A stretch of 47,078 bases of DNA from Pseudomonadota bacterium (GCA_021778035.1 JAJYCY010000004.1:26527-73604), one strand, 5' to 3'; positions 6,706 to 18,115 are shown, counted from the stretch's first letter. A program made the numbers and translations. The notes: generated from the letters alone by a model not told the origin.

Positions 6706-7896
6706 ATGAACACCGTGTTCCAGAAAGGCCGCAGCGCCGGTTTTTTCCGGCATACCATCGTTCCCGCCACTGCCCTGATTCTGTCCGCTGCCTCCTGGCC
6801 GGCCGTATCAGGTGTGACACTGCATTCCGGACAGAGTTACGCGACACTGGACTATTACGTGCAGGCCTGGTACCAGAGCCGCGGCTATACTTCCTCGACT
6901 GATTCCGCCGGCCTGAACAACTTCTTCCTCCGCCGCAACCGTATCGTGCTCAGCGGACAGTACAACAACTACATCGGATTTTTCGTCGATACTGACGCAC
7001 CCGTAGACGGGGAACAGGGATACAACAACCGCAGCATGTACTACGAGGACGCCTATGTCACTCTCGATGCGAGTGATGCATACCGGTTCATCGTCGGAAA
7101 ATTCAAGATTCCATTTACGCGCGAAAACCTGGAGGACTGTTTCGGCCCGCTGACCATGGATCGTGCGGAGGTGCTCGCATACACGCCCTTCGTCGCCAGC
7201 CGGGACACCGGGGTGGCCATGTGGGGCAATCTGCACAATGCCGTATACCAGTACCGCGTGATGCTCTCAAACGGGCGGCAGGGCGACGGGGTTCCGAAAA
7301 GCGAACCTATGGTGACCGGACGCATCACAGCAAGCCTGCTTGATCCGGAATATGGCTACGGCTACGAGGGCACGTACCTCGGCACCATGAAAGTCCTGAC
7401 TTTCGGGGCTTCCTACGAGTACCAGCCAGACGTCGTATGGAATGACTACACTACTCAGACCGATGCAAAAAACTACAAGGCGTGGACAACAGACGTCTTC
7501 TTCGAGTATCCGTTTCGTAGCGGCACCTATACCGCTTCAGCGGCATACATGCATTATGGAACCGGAAATGCCATCAACAGCGCGTACCCTGACCCGAACC
7601 TGCCGGTCACTTCGCAGCTTTCAGGCTATTACGTCAAGGCGGGTTACATGCTGCCGACGAAGGTCGGCATCGGCCGCCTCCAGTTTTTTCTGCGTCACGA
7701 GACATCGAGATATCATCTGCTGTCTGGATTTGATGACCAGCAATGGAACAGCGCCGGATTCAACTATTACATAAGCGGCCAGCAGCTGAAGGTGAGCGGC
7801 GAGTTTGCACGCATCACTTTCAACAAACAGGACCCGCTCGATCCGTCGCTGCAGAACTACAATCAGGCGACGCTCGGCCTGCAGCTGCTCTTCTGA
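6706..7896 (+). CDS. OprO/OprP-type outer-membrane porin
   Basis: Signal peptide, many beta-strand-like aromatic segments (NNFFLRRNRIVLSGQYNNYIGFFVDTDAP), C-terminal Phe; GGAGG ~10 nt before ATG 6706. Confidence 0.8.
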   Translation: MNTVFQKGRSAGFFRHTIVPATALILSAASWPAVSGVTLHSGQSYATLDYYVQAWYQSRGYTSSTDSAGLNNFFLRRNRIVLSGQYNNYIGFFVDTDAPVDGEQGYNNRSMYYEDAYVTLDASDAYRFIVGKFKIPFTRENLEDCFGPLTMDRAEVLAYTPFVASRDTGVAMWGNLHNAVYQYRVMLSNGRQGDGVPKSEPMVTGRITASLLDPEYGYGYEGTYLGTMKVLTFGASYEYQPDVVWNDYTTQTDAKNYKAWTTDVFFEYPFRSGTYTASAAYMHYGTGNAINSAYPDPNLPVTSQLSGYYVKAGYMLPTKVGIGRLQFFLRHETSRYHLLSGFDDQQWNSAGFNYYISGQQLKVSGEFARITFNKQDPLDPSLQNYNQATLGLQLLF

Positions 7897-8000
7897 CGGG
7901 CTTCGTGCTCTCGCGTCCGGCTGGTACAGCCCGGATACGCCGTCCGTTACAGAAGTAGGATGGCCTGGCCAGACAGGCAGGCCCGGATGAAGGGGTCAGA

Positions 8001-8033
8001 AAACAGCAGCGCCGCGCCCGGAAGGCGCGGCGC
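8001..8033 (-). terminator. Intrinsic terminator of the peptidoglycan-binding gene
   Basis: GCGCCGCGCC-N5-GGCGCGGCGC perfect stem followed on the minus strand by TGCTGTTTTC. Confidence 0.7.
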
Positions 8034-8044
8034 CAGATACTGCC

Positions 8045-8374
8045 TTACTTGACGCCCAGAGCCTTGAGCGTGGCCGGGCCCGCATAACCCGTTGCCTTCA
8101 GGCCATGCTTGGACTGGAATTCCTTGATGGCTGCACGCGTGCGCGCGCCCATGAAGCCGTCCGCCTTGAGCTTGGCACCGGTCTTGTTCAGCGCTTCCTG
8201 GACTGCCTTCACCTTGGGGCTCGCTGCGGCGCGCATGTGCGTCTTCTTCATCATCTTCGAGCCATGGGCCGAGCACGGATTGGCGGGCATTGCCGCAAAA
8301 GCGGACGGGGCCGCAGCGGCTCCAATGATCATGGCAACGGCACCGGCAAGTATCGTATTAACAGATTTTTTCAT
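8045..8374 (-). CDS. Small secreted peptidoglycan-binding (PG_binding_1) domain protein
   Basis: 109 aa; signal peptide MKKSVNTILAGAVAMIIGAAAAPSAFA; VKAVQEALNKTGAKLKADGFMGARTRAAIKEFQSKHGLKATGYAGPATLKALG. Confidence 0.85.
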   Translation of the reverse strand: MKKSVNTILAGAVAMIIGAAAAPSAFAAMPANPCSAHGSKMMKKTHMRAAASPKVKAVQEALNKTGAKLKADGFMGARTRAAIKEFQSKHGLKATGYAGPATLKALGVK

Positions 8375-8710
8375 GTTTTCTCCCGTTGGTATGCGATTTG
8401 ACTGAATTCCCTTCGGACCGCCGGCTTCCTCCGGTGGCGGGAAGGGGCTGCCAGTATACGCCATGGTGGATTTTCGCAATACGTCCATGTGGGCCAATGC
8501 CCCCGGGCGCATCGTCTGTTCCGGATTATCTGGAGCAGTTCCACCGAACGGGTCCGGCACCTGGCGGCGTTAATGTTTGCCGAAACCCCTTGTCTGGCGA
8601 AATCTACCGTACAGCAGCATCAGGGTCTGTCTGGGATCACCCGGACAGGCAGCTTTGGTGAAACGGCATTTTGGAATATATTTACATGTTCGCCTGCAGC
8701 CCGGACCACC

Positions 8711-11596
8711 ATGGACAACCTTCCGCACAGCAGTGGCTTTCTCCGCATACGCGGAGCGCGCACGCATAACCTCAAGAACATCAGCGCAGATCTGCCTCGA
8801 GACCGGCTGATCGTGATCACCGGGCTGTCCGGTTCCGGCAAATCGTCGCTCGCGTTCGATACCCTGTATGCAGAGGGGCAGCGGCGCTATGTCGAGTCGC
8901 TTTCCGCCTACGCCCGCCAGTTTCTGTCGATCATGGAAAAACCGGATGTCGACCTGATCGAGGGGTTGAGTCCCGCGATTTCCATCGAGCAGAAATCCGT
9001 ATCGCATAATCCCCGGTCTACCGTCGGCACCGTGACGGAGATCTACGATTACCTGCGTCTGCTTTATGCGCGGGTCGGTGAACCGCGCTGCCCGGAACAT
9101 GGACTCACGCTGGACGCCCAGACCGTTAGCCAGATGGTGGATCACCTGGTTGCGCTGCCGGAAGGGACACGGCTGATGCTGCTCGCACCCATGGTGCAGG
9201 AACGCAAAGGCGAGCACGCCCAGCTCCTGGACAGCCTGCGCTCCCAGGGCTACGTGCGCGCTCGTGTCGACGGGCGAGTCATTGAACTCGACGATCCGCC
9301 GGTGCTCGAAAAAAACCAGAAGCACAGCATCGAGGCCGTCGTCGACCGCGTGGTGGTGCGCGCCGGCCAGGAACAGCGCCTCGCGGAATCGATCGAGACC
9401 GCACTTGCGCTTGCCGATGGCGTCATCCGTGCCGTAACGATGCCCGAGGATGGCCGCCCTGTCGAAGAGCATGTTCTTTCCGCACGCTACGCCTGCCCCC
9501 AATGCGGCTACAGCCTGCCCGAACTTGAACCAAGACTTTTTTCCTTCAACAATCCGGCAGGCGCCTGTCCGTCCTGCGACGGCCTGGGAGTACGCCAGTT
9601 TTTCGACCCCCAGCGCATTGTCACCGACCCCACCCTCAGCCTGCCTGCCGGGGCCATCCGCGGCTGGGACCGGCGCAATATCTTTTACTACCACATGCTT
9701 GAGTGCCTGGCTGAACACTACAGTTTCGACCTGGACACGCCATTTGGCGAACTGCCCGAGGCGCTGCGCACGGTAATCCTCTACGGCAGCGGCGAGGAGA
9801 TGATCGCCTTCACCTATCTCGGCGACCGTGGCAATTCGCAGCGCCGCCGGCATACGTTTGAAGGTGTCATCCCGAACATGGAGCGCCGGTTCCGCGAAGC
9901 CGACGCCGGTGCTGTGCGCGAGGAGCTGTCCAGGTTCCTCGGGTCCCAGCCGTGTCTTGACTGCAATGGCGCCAGACTGCGGCTCGAGGCGCGCAACGTG
10001 TTTGTGGGCGACAGGCCTATCCATGAAGTCGCGCAGCTTCCGGTAGCCGCTGCGCTGGCATTCTTCCGTGATCTCCAGCTGTCCGGATGGCGCCGTGAGA
10101 TCGCCGGCAAGATCGCGACGGAGATCAGCAGCCGCCTCGGTTTTCTGGTAAACGTCGGGCTTGATTACCTTACGCTCGCGAGATCGGCACATACCCTGTC
10201 CGGCGGTGAAGGCCAGCGCATCCGGCTGGCCTCCCAGATCGGCGCGGGTCTCGTCGGCGTCATGTATGTGCTCGACGAACCATCGATCGGTCTGCACCAG
10301 CGTGACAACGCACGCCTTCTTGATACCCTTCGCCACCTGCGCGACACGGGCAATACCGTCATCGTGGTCGAACACGATGAGGACGCCATCCGGGCCGCAG
10401 ACTATGTACTCGATATTGGTCCGGGTGCAGGCGTGCACGGCGGACAGATTGTCGCCCAGGGCCGGCCGGAGGAAATTGCCCTCCAGCCCGGGTCAGTCAC
10501 CGGCCAGTACCTTTCCGGTGCCGAATTCATCTCTGTTCCTGAAAAGCGTACACCCGCCGACGCCAGCCTCCAGATTGTGATCCGGGGCGCGGGCGGCAAC
10601 AATCTGAAAAACGTCGACGTATCCATTCCAGTCGGGCTTTTCACCTGCGTCACCGGCGTGTCCGGTTCTGGCAAGTCGACACTCATCAACGACACCCTGT
10701 TCGCTGCGGCCGCCCACGAGCTGCACGGCAGCAGCGTCGAACCGGCGCCGTACGGGTCGATCGAGGGGTTGCAGCACTTCGACAAGGTCATAGACATCGA
10801 CCAGAGCCCGATAGGGCGCACGCCGCGTTCCAATCCTGCGACCTATACGGGGCTTTTTTCTCCGCTACGGGAGCTTTTTGCCGGAACACCGGAAGCGCGC
10901 ACCCGCGGCTATTCTCCCGGCCGGTTTTCGTTTAACGTGCGTGGGGGCCGCTGCGAAGCCTGCCAAGGCGATGGCCTGATCAAGGTCGAGATGCACTTTC
11001 TGCCGGACGTCTACGTGCCCTGCGATGTATGCAAAGGGAAACGCTACAACCGGGAAACACTGGAGATCCGGTACAAGGGCCGGAACATCCACGAGGTCCT
11101 GGAAATGACGGTGGAGGAAGCGGCCGGGTTCTTCGACGCCATACCGGCCATCCGGCGCAAGCTCCAGACACTGCTCGACGTCGGACTGTCGTATGTGACC
11201 CTTGGCCAGAGCGCCACGACGCTTTCGGGAGGCGAGGCGCAGCGCATCAAGCTGTCACGGGAGCTTTCCAAGCGCGATACCGGGCATACGCTGTACATAC
11301 TTGATGAGCCAACCACCGGGCTGCATTTCCATGACATCAGGCAGCTGCTGGCGGTGCTCCACCGTCTGCGCGATCACGGCAACACCGTCGTGGTCATTGA
11401 ACACAACCTCGACGTCATCAAGACTGCCGACTGGATCATAGACCTCGGTCCTGAAGGGGGCGACGGCGGGGGCCAGATCATTGCGGCCGGCACTCCGGAA
11501 ACACTCGCTGCCGTGACCTCGTCGCATACTGCGCAGTTCCTGGCTCCGGTTCTCGATCGCGGCCGCAATCAGGGTGTGCGCCGGATGACCGGCTGA
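8711..11596 (+). CDS. uvrA: Excinuclease ABC subunit A
   Basis: 961 aa with two Walker A sites ([18 protein letters not shown]), ABC signatures ([16 protein letters not shown]) and CxxC zinc motifs. Confidence 0.98.
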   Translation: MDNLPHSSGFLRIRGARTHNLKNISADLPRDRLIVITGLSGSGKSSLAFDTLYAEGQRRYVESLSAYARQFLSIMEKPDVDLIEGLSPAISIEQKSVSHNPRSTVGTVTEIYDYLRLLYARVGEPRCPEHGLTLDAQTVSQMVDHLVALPEGTRLMLLAPMVQERKGEHAQLLDSLRSQGYVRARVDGRVIELDDPPVLEKNQKHSIEAVVDRVVVRAGQEQRLAESIETALALADGVIRAVTMPEDGRPVEEHVLSARYACPQCGYSLPELEPRLFSFNNPAGACPSCDGLGVRQFFDPQRIVTDPTLSLPAGAIRGWDRRNIFYYHMLECLAEHYSFDLDTPFGELPEALRTVILYGSGEEMIAFTYLGDRGNSQRRRHTFEGVIPNMERRFREADAGAVREELSRFLGSQPCLDCNGARLRLEARNVFVGDRPIHEVAQLPVAAALAFFRDLQLSGWRREIAGKIATEISSRLGFLVNVGLDYLTLARSAHTLSGGEGQRIRLASQIGAGLVGVMYVLDEPSIGLHQRDNARLLDTLRHLRDTGNTVIVVEHDEDAIRAADYVLDIGPGAGVHGGQIVAQGRPEEIALQPGSVTGQYLSGAEFISVPEKRTPADASLQIVIRGAGGNNLKNVDVSIPVGLFTCVTGVSGSGKSTLINDTLFAAAAHELHGSSVEPAPYGSIEGLQHFDKVIDIDQSPIGRTPRSNPATYTGLFSPLRELFAGTPEARTRGYSPGRFSFNVRGGRCEACQGDGLIKVEMHFLPDVYVPCDVCKGKRYNRETLEIRYKGRNIHEVLEMTVEEAAGFFDAIPAIRRKLQTLLDVGLSYVTLGQSATTLSGGEAQRIKLSRELSKRDTGHTLYILDEPTTGLHFHDIRQLLAVLHRLRDHGNTVVVIEHNLDVIKTADWIIDLGPEGGDGGGQIIAAGTPETLAAVTSSHTAQFLAPVLDRGRNQGVRRMTG

Positions 11597-11605
11597 AGGG
11601 GCCAG

Positions 11606-12331
11606 CTACTCCATCACTACCGGATCGCCGGCGCGTACCCCGAGGTCGGCAGCAGCGCTTCCGCCGTTCACGGCAATGCCTACCAGACCGCACGAATTCC
11701 GGTACCAGAATGGCTGTCCCAGCGGCACGGCACTGAAGGTATCCGCATACGTCAGCGGCCGTCCACCCGCGTGGAGGATCATTCCGGGCCCGGCACCCGC
11801 CGCCAGCAGGCCGGTAGCCGCATTCCCGAAGGCGTCGATGTAGATCACCTCGGCCAGCTCGTCCGGCCACGGCCGGTCAGCCGGAACCGTGAGTCGGGCC
11901 GGACCAGACTCGGGCAGTGTCCCAAGCGCCACACTGGCCGCCACCGGCGCGAACAGGTCACGCCCGTGAAAGGTGCTGGACAGCTGCGCCGGACGCCACA
12001 GGATCTCGCGGCACTCGCAGTGCGCAGCCCGCCGCGCCACGATCTCGAACAGCCCGTTGTCCGGACCGACAAACCAGTGCTCCCCGGCATGCACCACCAT
12101 CGCCCGCCGGGGGCTGCCGACGCCAGGGTCGACAACGCAGAGAAACACGGTTCCCGGAGGGAATGGCCCAAGCACTGACGCCAGCAGATAGGCACCGGCA
12201 CGCGCATCATGCCGCGGCACGTCGTGCTGCAGGTCAACGATGGTTTCAGCAGGCGCAAGGCTCGCGAGCACCGCGTGCATCTGCCCCACGTACGGGCCGT
12301 TCAGCCCGAAATCGGTAAAAAGCGCAATCAC
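11606..12331 (-). CDS. SAM hydroxide adenosyltransferase (DUF62 / chlorinase-fluorinase fold family)
   Basis: MIALFTDFGLNGPYVGQMH..., VVDPGVGS, GPDNGLF, FHGRDLFAPVAA motifs. Confidence 0.9.
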   Translation of the reverse strand: MIALFTDFGLNGPYVGQMHAVLASLAPAETIVDLQHDVPRHDARAGAYLLASVLGPFPPGTVFLCVVDPGVGSPRRAMVVHAGEHWFVGPDNGLFEIVARRAAHCECREILWRPAQLSSTFHGRDLFAPVAASVALGTLPESGPARLTVPADRPWPDELAEVIYIDAFGNAATGLLAAGAGPGMILHAGGRPLTYADTFSAVPLGQPFWYRNSCGLVGIAVNGGSAAADLGVRAGDPVVME

Positions 12332-12372
12332 CGGCCCATGTTACCAGAGGATGCAGCGGCGCGGCGGCGCAC

Positions 12373-12406
12373 CAAAAAACAAGGGGCCGGGATTGCTCCC
12401 GGCCCC
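12373..12406 (-). terminator. Intrinsic terminator after rplQ (end of alpha operon)
   Basis: GGGGCCGGG-N6-CCCGGCCCC followed on the minus strand by TTGTTTTTT. Confidence 0.85.
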
Positions 12407-12449
12407 TGAGACGTCCGCCGCCGTTCCGGCGCCGCGGTACCCCGTGTTT

Positions 12450-12860
12450 TCAGGACTTCTGCGTGGATTCATCCGCTGCTGCGGCCGTGTCACCAGCCGT
12501 TTCGGGACGGTCAACAAGCTGCACCAGTGCCATTGGCGCGCTGTCGCCGGTACGATATCCGAACTTAAGAATCCGTAGATAGCCCCCTGGCCGCGTGCGG
12601 TAGCGCACACCCAGCACATCGAACAGTTTCGTCACGGCTTCGCGGTCACGCAGACGCGCAAACGCCAGACGGCGGTTGGCGACGCTCGAAGTCTTCGCGA
12701 GAGTGATCAGCGGTTCGGCAACACGCCGCAGCTCCTTCGCCTTGGGAAGCGTGGTGCGGATCTGCTCATGGCGGAACAGCGAAGCTGCCATGTTCTTGAA
12801 CAGCGCTTCGCGATGGCTGCTGGTGCGGTTCAGCTTACGGCCGCTTTTGTGATGACGCAT
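12450..12860 (-). CDS. rplQ: 50S ribosomal protein L17
   Basis: [28 protein letters not shown]. Confidence 0.98.
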   Translation of the reverse strand: MRHHKSGRKLNRTSSHREALFKNMAASLFRHEQIRTTLPKAKELRRVAEPLITLAKTSSVANRRLAFARLRDREAVTKLFDVLGVRYRTRPGGYLRILKFGYRTGDSAPMALVQLVDRPETAGDTAAAADESTQKS

Positions 12861-12877
12861 TGCTTATTCCTCTTACT

Positions 12878-13882
12878 TCAGGCGGACTCTTTCTCGGGAC
12901 TCTTGACCTTGATCGAGGTCGGCGGCCAGTTCTCGAGTTTCATGCCCAGCGACAGCTGGTGAGTGGCGAGCACGTCCTTGATTTCGGTAAGCGACTTCTT
13001 GCCGAGATTGGGCGTCTTCAGCAGCTCCACTTCCGTGCGCTGCACGAGGTCTCCGATGTAAAAAATATTTTCGGCCTTCAGGCAGTTTGCCGAACGCACA
13101 GTCAGCTCCAGGTCATCAACCGGCCGCAGCAGCAGTGGGTTGATATTGGGTGCCGGCGATTCGATTGCCTTGGCTTCCGGACTCTTCAGATCCACGAAGA
13201 TCGATATCTGGTCCTGCAGGATGTTGGCGGCGCGGCGCACTGCCTCCTCCGGATCGATCGCTCCGTTGGTCTCGATGTCCAGAACCAGCTTGTCCAGGTC
13301 AGTACGCTGCTCGACGCGCGCGTTTTCCACGGCGTAGGAAACGCGCCGCACCGGGCTGAATGATGCGTCGAGCTGCATGACGCCGATTTCACGGCTCTCT
13401 TCCGCGGACCGCGCGGTTACCGGCTCGTAGCCGCGTCCGCGCATGATCCGCAGACTCATGGAAATCGATCCGTTTTTGGTAAGCGTAGCGATGAGGTGTC
13501 CGGGATTGACGACTTCCACGTCCTGGTCAAGGCTGATATCCCCGGCGGTAACCGGACCCGGGCCCTTCTTTGCCAGCTTGAGCGTGGTTTCCGGGCGACT
13601 GCCGTGCATGCGCAGGGCCAGTGACTTCAGATTGAGCAGGATTTCAATCACATCCTCCTGCACGCCTTCTATGCTGGAATATTCGTGCAGCACACCGTCG
13701 ATTTTGACCTCGGTGATGGCGCAGCCCGGCATCGAGGAAAGGAGAATCCGGCGCAGCGCGTTGCCGAGCGTGTATCCAAACCCGCGCTCCAGCGGTTCGA
13801 GCGTGATCTTTGCGCGCGCGATGCCCTGACTCTGTACATCCACCAGCCTTGGCTTCAGGAATTCCGTTGCAGAACTCTGCAT
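12878..13882 (-). CDS. rpoA: RNA polymerase alpha subunit
   Basis: [10 protein letters not shown]..., [21 protein letters not shown], alpha CTD. Confidence 0.98.
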   Translation of the reverse strand: MQSSATEFLKPRLVDVQSQGIARAKITLEPLERGFGYTLGNALRRILLSSMPGCAITEVKIDGVLHEYSSIEGVQEDVIEILLNLKSLALRMHGSRPETTLKLAKKGPGPVTAGDISLDQDVEVVNPGHLIATLTKNGSISMSLRIMRGRGYEPVTARSAEESREIGVMQLDASFSPVRRVSYAVENARVEQRTDLDKLVLDIETNGAIDPEEAVRRAANILQDQISIFVDLKSPEAKAIESPAPNINPLLLRPVDDLELTVRSANCLKAENIFYIGDLVQRTEVELLKTPNLGKKSLTEIKDVLATHQLSLGMKLENWPPTSIKVKSPEKESA

Positions 13883-13912
13883 AGTGTGTCCTCGCTTGAA
13901 CCTGTGTCTCTG

Positions 13913-14539
13913 CTACTTGGAGTAGAGAGCGACGACCAGATGTTCGTTAATGTCCGACGGCAGATCGGCCCGCTCGGGCACGGCCTTGAAGGTACCCTTC
14001 ATCGCCTTGGAGTCGACCTCGACCCACTCCGGAAAGCCCCGCTGCTCGGCAGCTTCCAGCGCAGCCTTGACCCTCAGCTGGTCTCTGGCGGAGGACGTCA
14101 CCTCGATCACATCGCTGGCACGGACCTGGTAGGACGGGATATTGGTGCGCTTCCCGTTGACCATGATCGCATTGTGGCGCACCAGCTGGCGCGCCTCCGT
14201 GCGTGATACCCCGAAACCCATCCGGAACACCACATTGTCCAGGCGGCTTTCGAGCAGCGTCAGCAGGTTCTCGCCGGTTGAACCACGGCGCCGGTCTGAC
14301 TCTGCATAATAGTTGGCAAACTGCCGCTCCAGGATCCCGTAGATCCGGCGGAGCTTCTGTTTCTCGCGCAGCTGGGCGCCGTAATCCGACGCGCGGCCGC
14401 GCCGCTGGCCGTGCTGGCCGGGCGCATAGGCCCGCTTTTCCACCGGGCACTTCTCGGTAAAACACTTCTCGCCCTTGAGGAAAAGCTTGCCTCCCTCACG
14501 ACGGCATTGACGGCATTTCGAATCGGTATAACGTGCCAC
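13913..14539 (-). CDS. rpsD: 30S ribosomal protein S4 (four-Cys, zinc-type)
   Basis: S4 body and S4 domain; N-terminus CRQC...CFTEKC. Confidence 0.98.
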   Translation of the reverse strand: MARYTDSKCRQCRREGGKLFLKGEKCFTEKCPVEKRAYAPGQHGQRRGRASDYGAQLREKQKLRRIYGILERQFANYYAESDRRRGSTGENLLTLLESRLDNVVFRMGFGVSRTEARQLVRHNAIMVNGKRTNIPSYQVRASDVIEVTSSARDQLRVKAALEAAEQRGFPEWVEVDSKAMKGTFKAVPERADLPSDINEHLVVALYSK

Positions 14540-14566
14540 GTATTTCTCCGTTGATCCCGCTGAATC

Positions 14567-14971
14567 CTAGACGCGACGTCTCTTGGCCGGACGGCAGCCG
14601 TTGTGCGGAATCGGCGTGACGTCAATGATGTTGCTGATCTCGTATCCGATGACATGCAGGGCACGTACCGCTGAATCGCGCCCCGGGCCCGGACCCTTGA
14701 CCTTGATTTCCAGCGCCTTGATGCCGAATTCCTGCGCTGCACGGCCGGCCTTGTCGGCGGCGACCTGTGCGGCGAAGGGAGTGCTCTTGCGCGAACCCTT
14801 GAATCCAGCGCCTCCGGCGGTCGCCCATGACAGCACATTTCCCTGCCGGTCGGTTATCGTGATGATCGTGTTGTTAAACGATGCGTGGATATGCGCGATG
14901 CCTTCGGCAACGCTCTTTCGGGCGCGCTTCTTCGCCTTGGGTGCTGGGACAGTCGTGTTCGGATTTGCCAT
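14567..14971 (-). CDS. rpsK: 30S ribosomal protein S11
   Basis: [22 protein letters not shown]. Confidence 0.98.
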   Translation of the reverse strand: MANPNTTVPAPKAKKRARKSVAEGIAHIHASFNNTIITITDRQGNVLSWATAGGAGFKGSRKSTPFAAQVAADKAGRAAQEFGIKALEIKVKGPGPGRDSAVRALHVIGYEISNIIDVTPIPHNGCRPAKRRRV

Positions 14972-14992
14972 TGGTATTCCCGGAAAACCAGT

Positions 14993-15349
14993 CTATTTTC
15001 TGATCGCCTTGCGCGGGCCCTTGCGGGTGCGGGCGTTCGTACGCGTACGCTGCCCACGCACAGGCAGACCACGGCGGTGACGCAGACCCCGGAACGTACC
15101 GAGATCCATCAGCCGCTTGATGTTCATCGAGACCGTACGACGCAGGTCGCCTTCTACCGTGTACTTCGCCACCTCGACACGCAGCTTGTCGACCTCGGCA
15201 TCAGTAAGGTCCTTGACCTTGGTGTTCAGCGCTACGCCGGCGCCCGTGCAGATCACACGGGCACGCGGCCGGCCGACGCCATAGATGGAAGTCAGCGCGA
15301 TCTCTACGTGCTTATGATTCGGTATGTTGATGCCTGCAATGCGGGCCAT
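14993..15349 (-). CDS. rpsM: 30S ribosomal protein S13
   Basis: [26 protein letters not shown]. Confidence 0.98.
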   Translation of the reverse strand: MARIAGINIPNHKHVEIALTSIYGVGRPRARVICTGAGVALNTKVKDLTDAEVDKLRVEVAKYTVEGDLRRTVSMNIKRLMDLGTFRGLRHRRGLPVRGQRTRTNARTRKGPRKAIRK

Positions 15350-15436
15350 TCAGCCTATCTCCAGCTATGCTCTTGCCGCACGGAAACGCGGAAGAATACT
15401 TCTATTGTGCCTGAAAATCAACGGTCGCAACGTCGG

Positions 15437-15550
15437 TCAGCCCTGACGCTGCTTGTGCGTCGGGTCTGAACAGATGATGCGCACCACGCGCTTGCGCCGC
15501 ACTACCTTGCAGTTGCGGCAAAGCTTCTTGACGGAAGCCCGAACCTTCAT
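15437..15550 (-). CDS. rpmJ: 50S ribosomal protein L36
   Basis: 37-aa [37 protein letters not shown] read from the minus strand; below the ORF-track cutoff. Confidence 0.97.
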   Translation of the reverse strand: MKVRASVKKLCRNCKVVRRKRVVRIICSDPTHKQRQG

Positions 15551-15596
15551 GCCATTTTGCTCCTGTTGGGGGCGCACCAGGCGCCGCTACCTCTGC

Positions 15597-16952
15597 TCAG
15601 CGCTGGATTCCCATCCCACCGCCGGTCAGGTTGGCCCTCTTCAGCAGGCTTTCGTACTGATGGGACATCAGGTGGGCCTGCACCTGGGCCATAAAGTCCA
15701 TACACACCACCACGATGATCAGCAGCGAAGTACCGCCGAAATAGAACGGAACATTCCATTTTACGATCAGAAACTCGGGCAGCAGGCACACCAGGGTCAC
15801 ATACAGCGCTCCCGCCAGAGTCAGGCGCGTCATGACCCCGTCGATGTAGCGCGCACTCTGCTCGCCGGGACGTATTCCCGGAATGAATGCTCCGGACTTC
15901 TTCAGGTTATCCGCGGTCTCTTTCGGATTGAACACCATCGCGGTGTAGAAAAACGAAAAGAATATGATCGCAGTCGCATAAAGTATCACGTAGATCGGCT
16001 GTCCCGGGGACAGCGTCGTAGCGAGGTCACGCAGCCAGCCCAGGCCCTTGGTGCGGCTGAACCAGCTGCCCAGGGTTGCCGGAAACAGGATGATGCTCGA
16101 TGCGAAGATTGGCGGAATCACCCCTGACATATTGATCTTGAGTGGCAGGTGGCTGGTCTGTCCCGCATACATTTTCCGCCCCTGCTGGCGTTTGGCGTAA
16201 TTTACGGTAATGCGCCGCTGGCCACGCTCCACGAATACGACAAATCCGGTCACCACGATGGCGATCACGAACAGCACCAGCACGAACAGCGGCTGGAACG
16301 AACCGGTGCGTGCCAGCTCCAGGGTACTGCCGACCGCGCCTGGCAGCCCGGCAATGATTCCGGAGAGAATGATCATCGACATGCCGTTGCCGATGCCACG
16401 CTCGGTCATCTGCTCTCCGACCCACATAAGGAACATGGTTCCGCTGACCAGAGTAATGACCGACACCACCTTGAACCCGATGCCCGGCGATATGACCACC
16501 GGCACCCCGCCGGGGTGCTGTCCAGCAAGGGCAATTGAGATGCCAAGCGCCTGGAACATCGCCAGGAACACGGTGGCATAGCGCGTGTACTGCGTGATCT
16601 TGCGCCGCCCCGCCTCGCCTTCCTTCTTGAGCTCTTCCAGCGAAGGAACCACCGTAGTGAGCAGCTGGAGGATGATCGACGCCGAAATGTACGGCATCAC
16701 TCCGAGCGCGAACACCGAAAACCGTCCGAGCGCGCCGCCCGAGAACATGTTGAACAGTCCGACGATTGAGCCCTGGTTCTGGCGGAAAAGCTGTGCCAGC
16801 GCCTGGGCATTGATCCCCGGAACGGGAATGTGCGCGCCGATGCGGAAGACCACGAGCGCTGCAAGCACGAAGACGAACCGCTGCCTGAGGTCGGTCAGCT
16901 TCCCTCCGAGCAGGCCTCCGGCAGCCGTGGAACGTGCGTCACTGCGCGCCAT
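15597..16952 (-). CDS. secY: Protein translocase subunit SecY
   Basis: SecY family membrane protein; start set at [12 protein letters not shown]. Confidence 0.97.
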   Translation of the reverse strand: MARSDARSTAAGGLLGGKLTDLRQRFVFVLAALVVFRIGAHIPVPGINAQALAQLFRQNQGSIVGLFNMFSGGALGRFSVFALGVMPYISASIILQLLTTVVPSLEELKKEGEAGRRKITQYTRYATVFLAMFQALGISIALAGQHPGGVPVVISPGIGFKVVSVITLVSGTMFLMWVGEQMTERGIGNGMSMIILSGIIAGLPGAVGSTLELARTGSFQPLFVLVLFVIAIVVTGFVVFVERGQRRITVNYAKRQQGRKMYAGQTSHLPLKINMSGVIPPIFASSIILFPATLGSWFSRTKGLGWLRDLATTLSPGQPIYVILYATAIIFFSFFYTAMVFNPKETADNLKKSGAFIPGIRPGEQSARYIDGVMTRLTLAGALYVTLVCLLPEFLIVKWNVPFYFGGTSLLIIVVVCMDFMAQVQAHLMSHQYESLLKRANLTGGGMGIQR

Positions 16953-16953
16953 C

Positions 16954-17388
16954 TCAGGCCTCAACCTTCCCGCCAGCCCGCACGATTGCTTCCAGCGCAC
17001 CCTTTGTCGCGGCGATGCCTTTCAGCGTGACCGGGCGCTCAAGCGTTCCGGCCAGGAACACCTTGGCCCGCAGCACATCGGCCGCCACCAGATTGGCCGA
17101 CTTGAGCACCGCAAGATCAATGACATCGGCGTCGATCTTGCCCAGCGCATACAGGCGCACCTCACCGGTTTTTGCCTGCATTGCCGAACGGAAGCCGCGC
17201 TTCGGCAGCCGCCGCTGCAGCGGCATCTGGCCACCCTCGAAACCGACCTTGTGGTAGCCTCCGGCACGGGCACGCTGGCCCTTGTGACCACGGCCTGATG
17301 TCTTGCCCAGACCGGACCCGCCGCCACGCCCAAGGCGCTTCGGTGAAGATTTGCTGCCGGTGGCAGGCTTGAGTGTGTTAAGCCTCAT
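16954..17388 (-). CDS. rplO: 50S ribosomal protein L15
   Basis: [38 protein letters not shown]. Confidence 0.97.
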   Translation of the reverse strand: MRLNTLKPATGSKSSPKRLGRGGGSGLGKTSGRGHKGQRARAGGYHKVGFEGGQMPLQRRLPKRGFRSAMQAKTGEVRLYALGKIDADVIDLAVLKSANLVAADVLRAKVFLAGTLERPVTLKGIAATKGALEAIVRAGGKVEA

Positions 17389-17390
17389 TT

Positions 17391-17597
17391 TCAGACTTCC
17401 TCGCACTTGACCATGTAGGCCACCTTGCTGATCATCCCGCGCACGGCCGGCGTATCCTCAACTTCGACACAATGCCGGATCCGGCGCAGCCCAAGCCCCC
17501 TGACGCAGGCCATATGCCGTCTGCCAGTGCCGAAGGGGCTGCGGACGAGGGTAACCTTGAGCTTTTTTCCGGCAGCGCTTTTCTGGGTGTTGGCCAC
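17391..17597 (-). CDS. rpmD: 50S ribosomal protein L30
   Basis: [28 protein letters not shown]; likely GTG start at 17597. Confidence 0.93.
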   Translation of the reverse strand: MANTQKSAAGKKLKVTLVRSPFGTGRRHMACVRGLGLRRIRHCVEVEDTPAVRGMISKVAYMVKCEEV

Positions 17598-17608
17598 GGC
17601 CAAACTCC

Positions 17609-18115
17609 TTAACCGGTGATTTCCTCCACCGTCTTTCCGCGCTTGGCGGCAATTTCGGCGGGGTTGTTGATTGCCTGCAGTGCCTTGATCGTGGCACGCA
17701 CGACGTTGATCGGATTGCTGGAGCCGATGCACTTGGCCAGAACATTGTTGACACCGGCCACTTCAAACACCGCGCGCATGGCACCACCGGCAATGATTCC
17801 GGTTCCTTCCGAGGCCGGCCGCATGACAACCCGGGCCGCACCATGCCGACCCGTGATCGAGTAATGCAGGGTACCTTTCCTCAGACTTACCTTCACCATG
17901 TTGCGACGTGCATCATCCATGGCCTTCTGCACGGCCACCGGCACTTCGCGCGCCTTTCCCTGACCCAGGCCGATGCGTCCATCGCCGTCACCGACGACGG
18001 TCAGCGCGGCAAAACCGAACTGCCGGCCGCCCTTGACCACCTTGGCGACACGGTTGACGCTGATCAGCTTCTCGCGCAGATTATCTGCACGCCCTTCGCT
18101 ATCTGAATCCGCCAC
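17609..18115 (-). CDS. rpsE: 30S ribosomal protein S5
   Basis: S5 motif [30 protein letters not shown]. Confidence 0.98.
   Translation of the reverse strand: MADSDSEGRADNLREKLISVNRVAKVVKGGRQFGFAALTVVGDGDGRIGLGQGKAREVPVAVQKAMDDARRNMVKVSLRKGTLHYSITGRHGAARVVMRPASEGTGIIAGGAMRAVFEVAGVNNVLAKCIGSSNPINVVRATIKALQAINNPAEIAAKRGKTVEEITG

Noticed and set aside
8375-8710. LexA (SOS) box before uvrA
   Set aside because: No CTGT-N8-ACAG match was found by eye in the intergenic region
8570-10438. 622-aa minus-strand ORF antisense to uvrA
   Set aside because: Fully overlaps conserved uvrA; long antisense frames are expected in GC-rich coding DNA and the translation shows no recognisable domain
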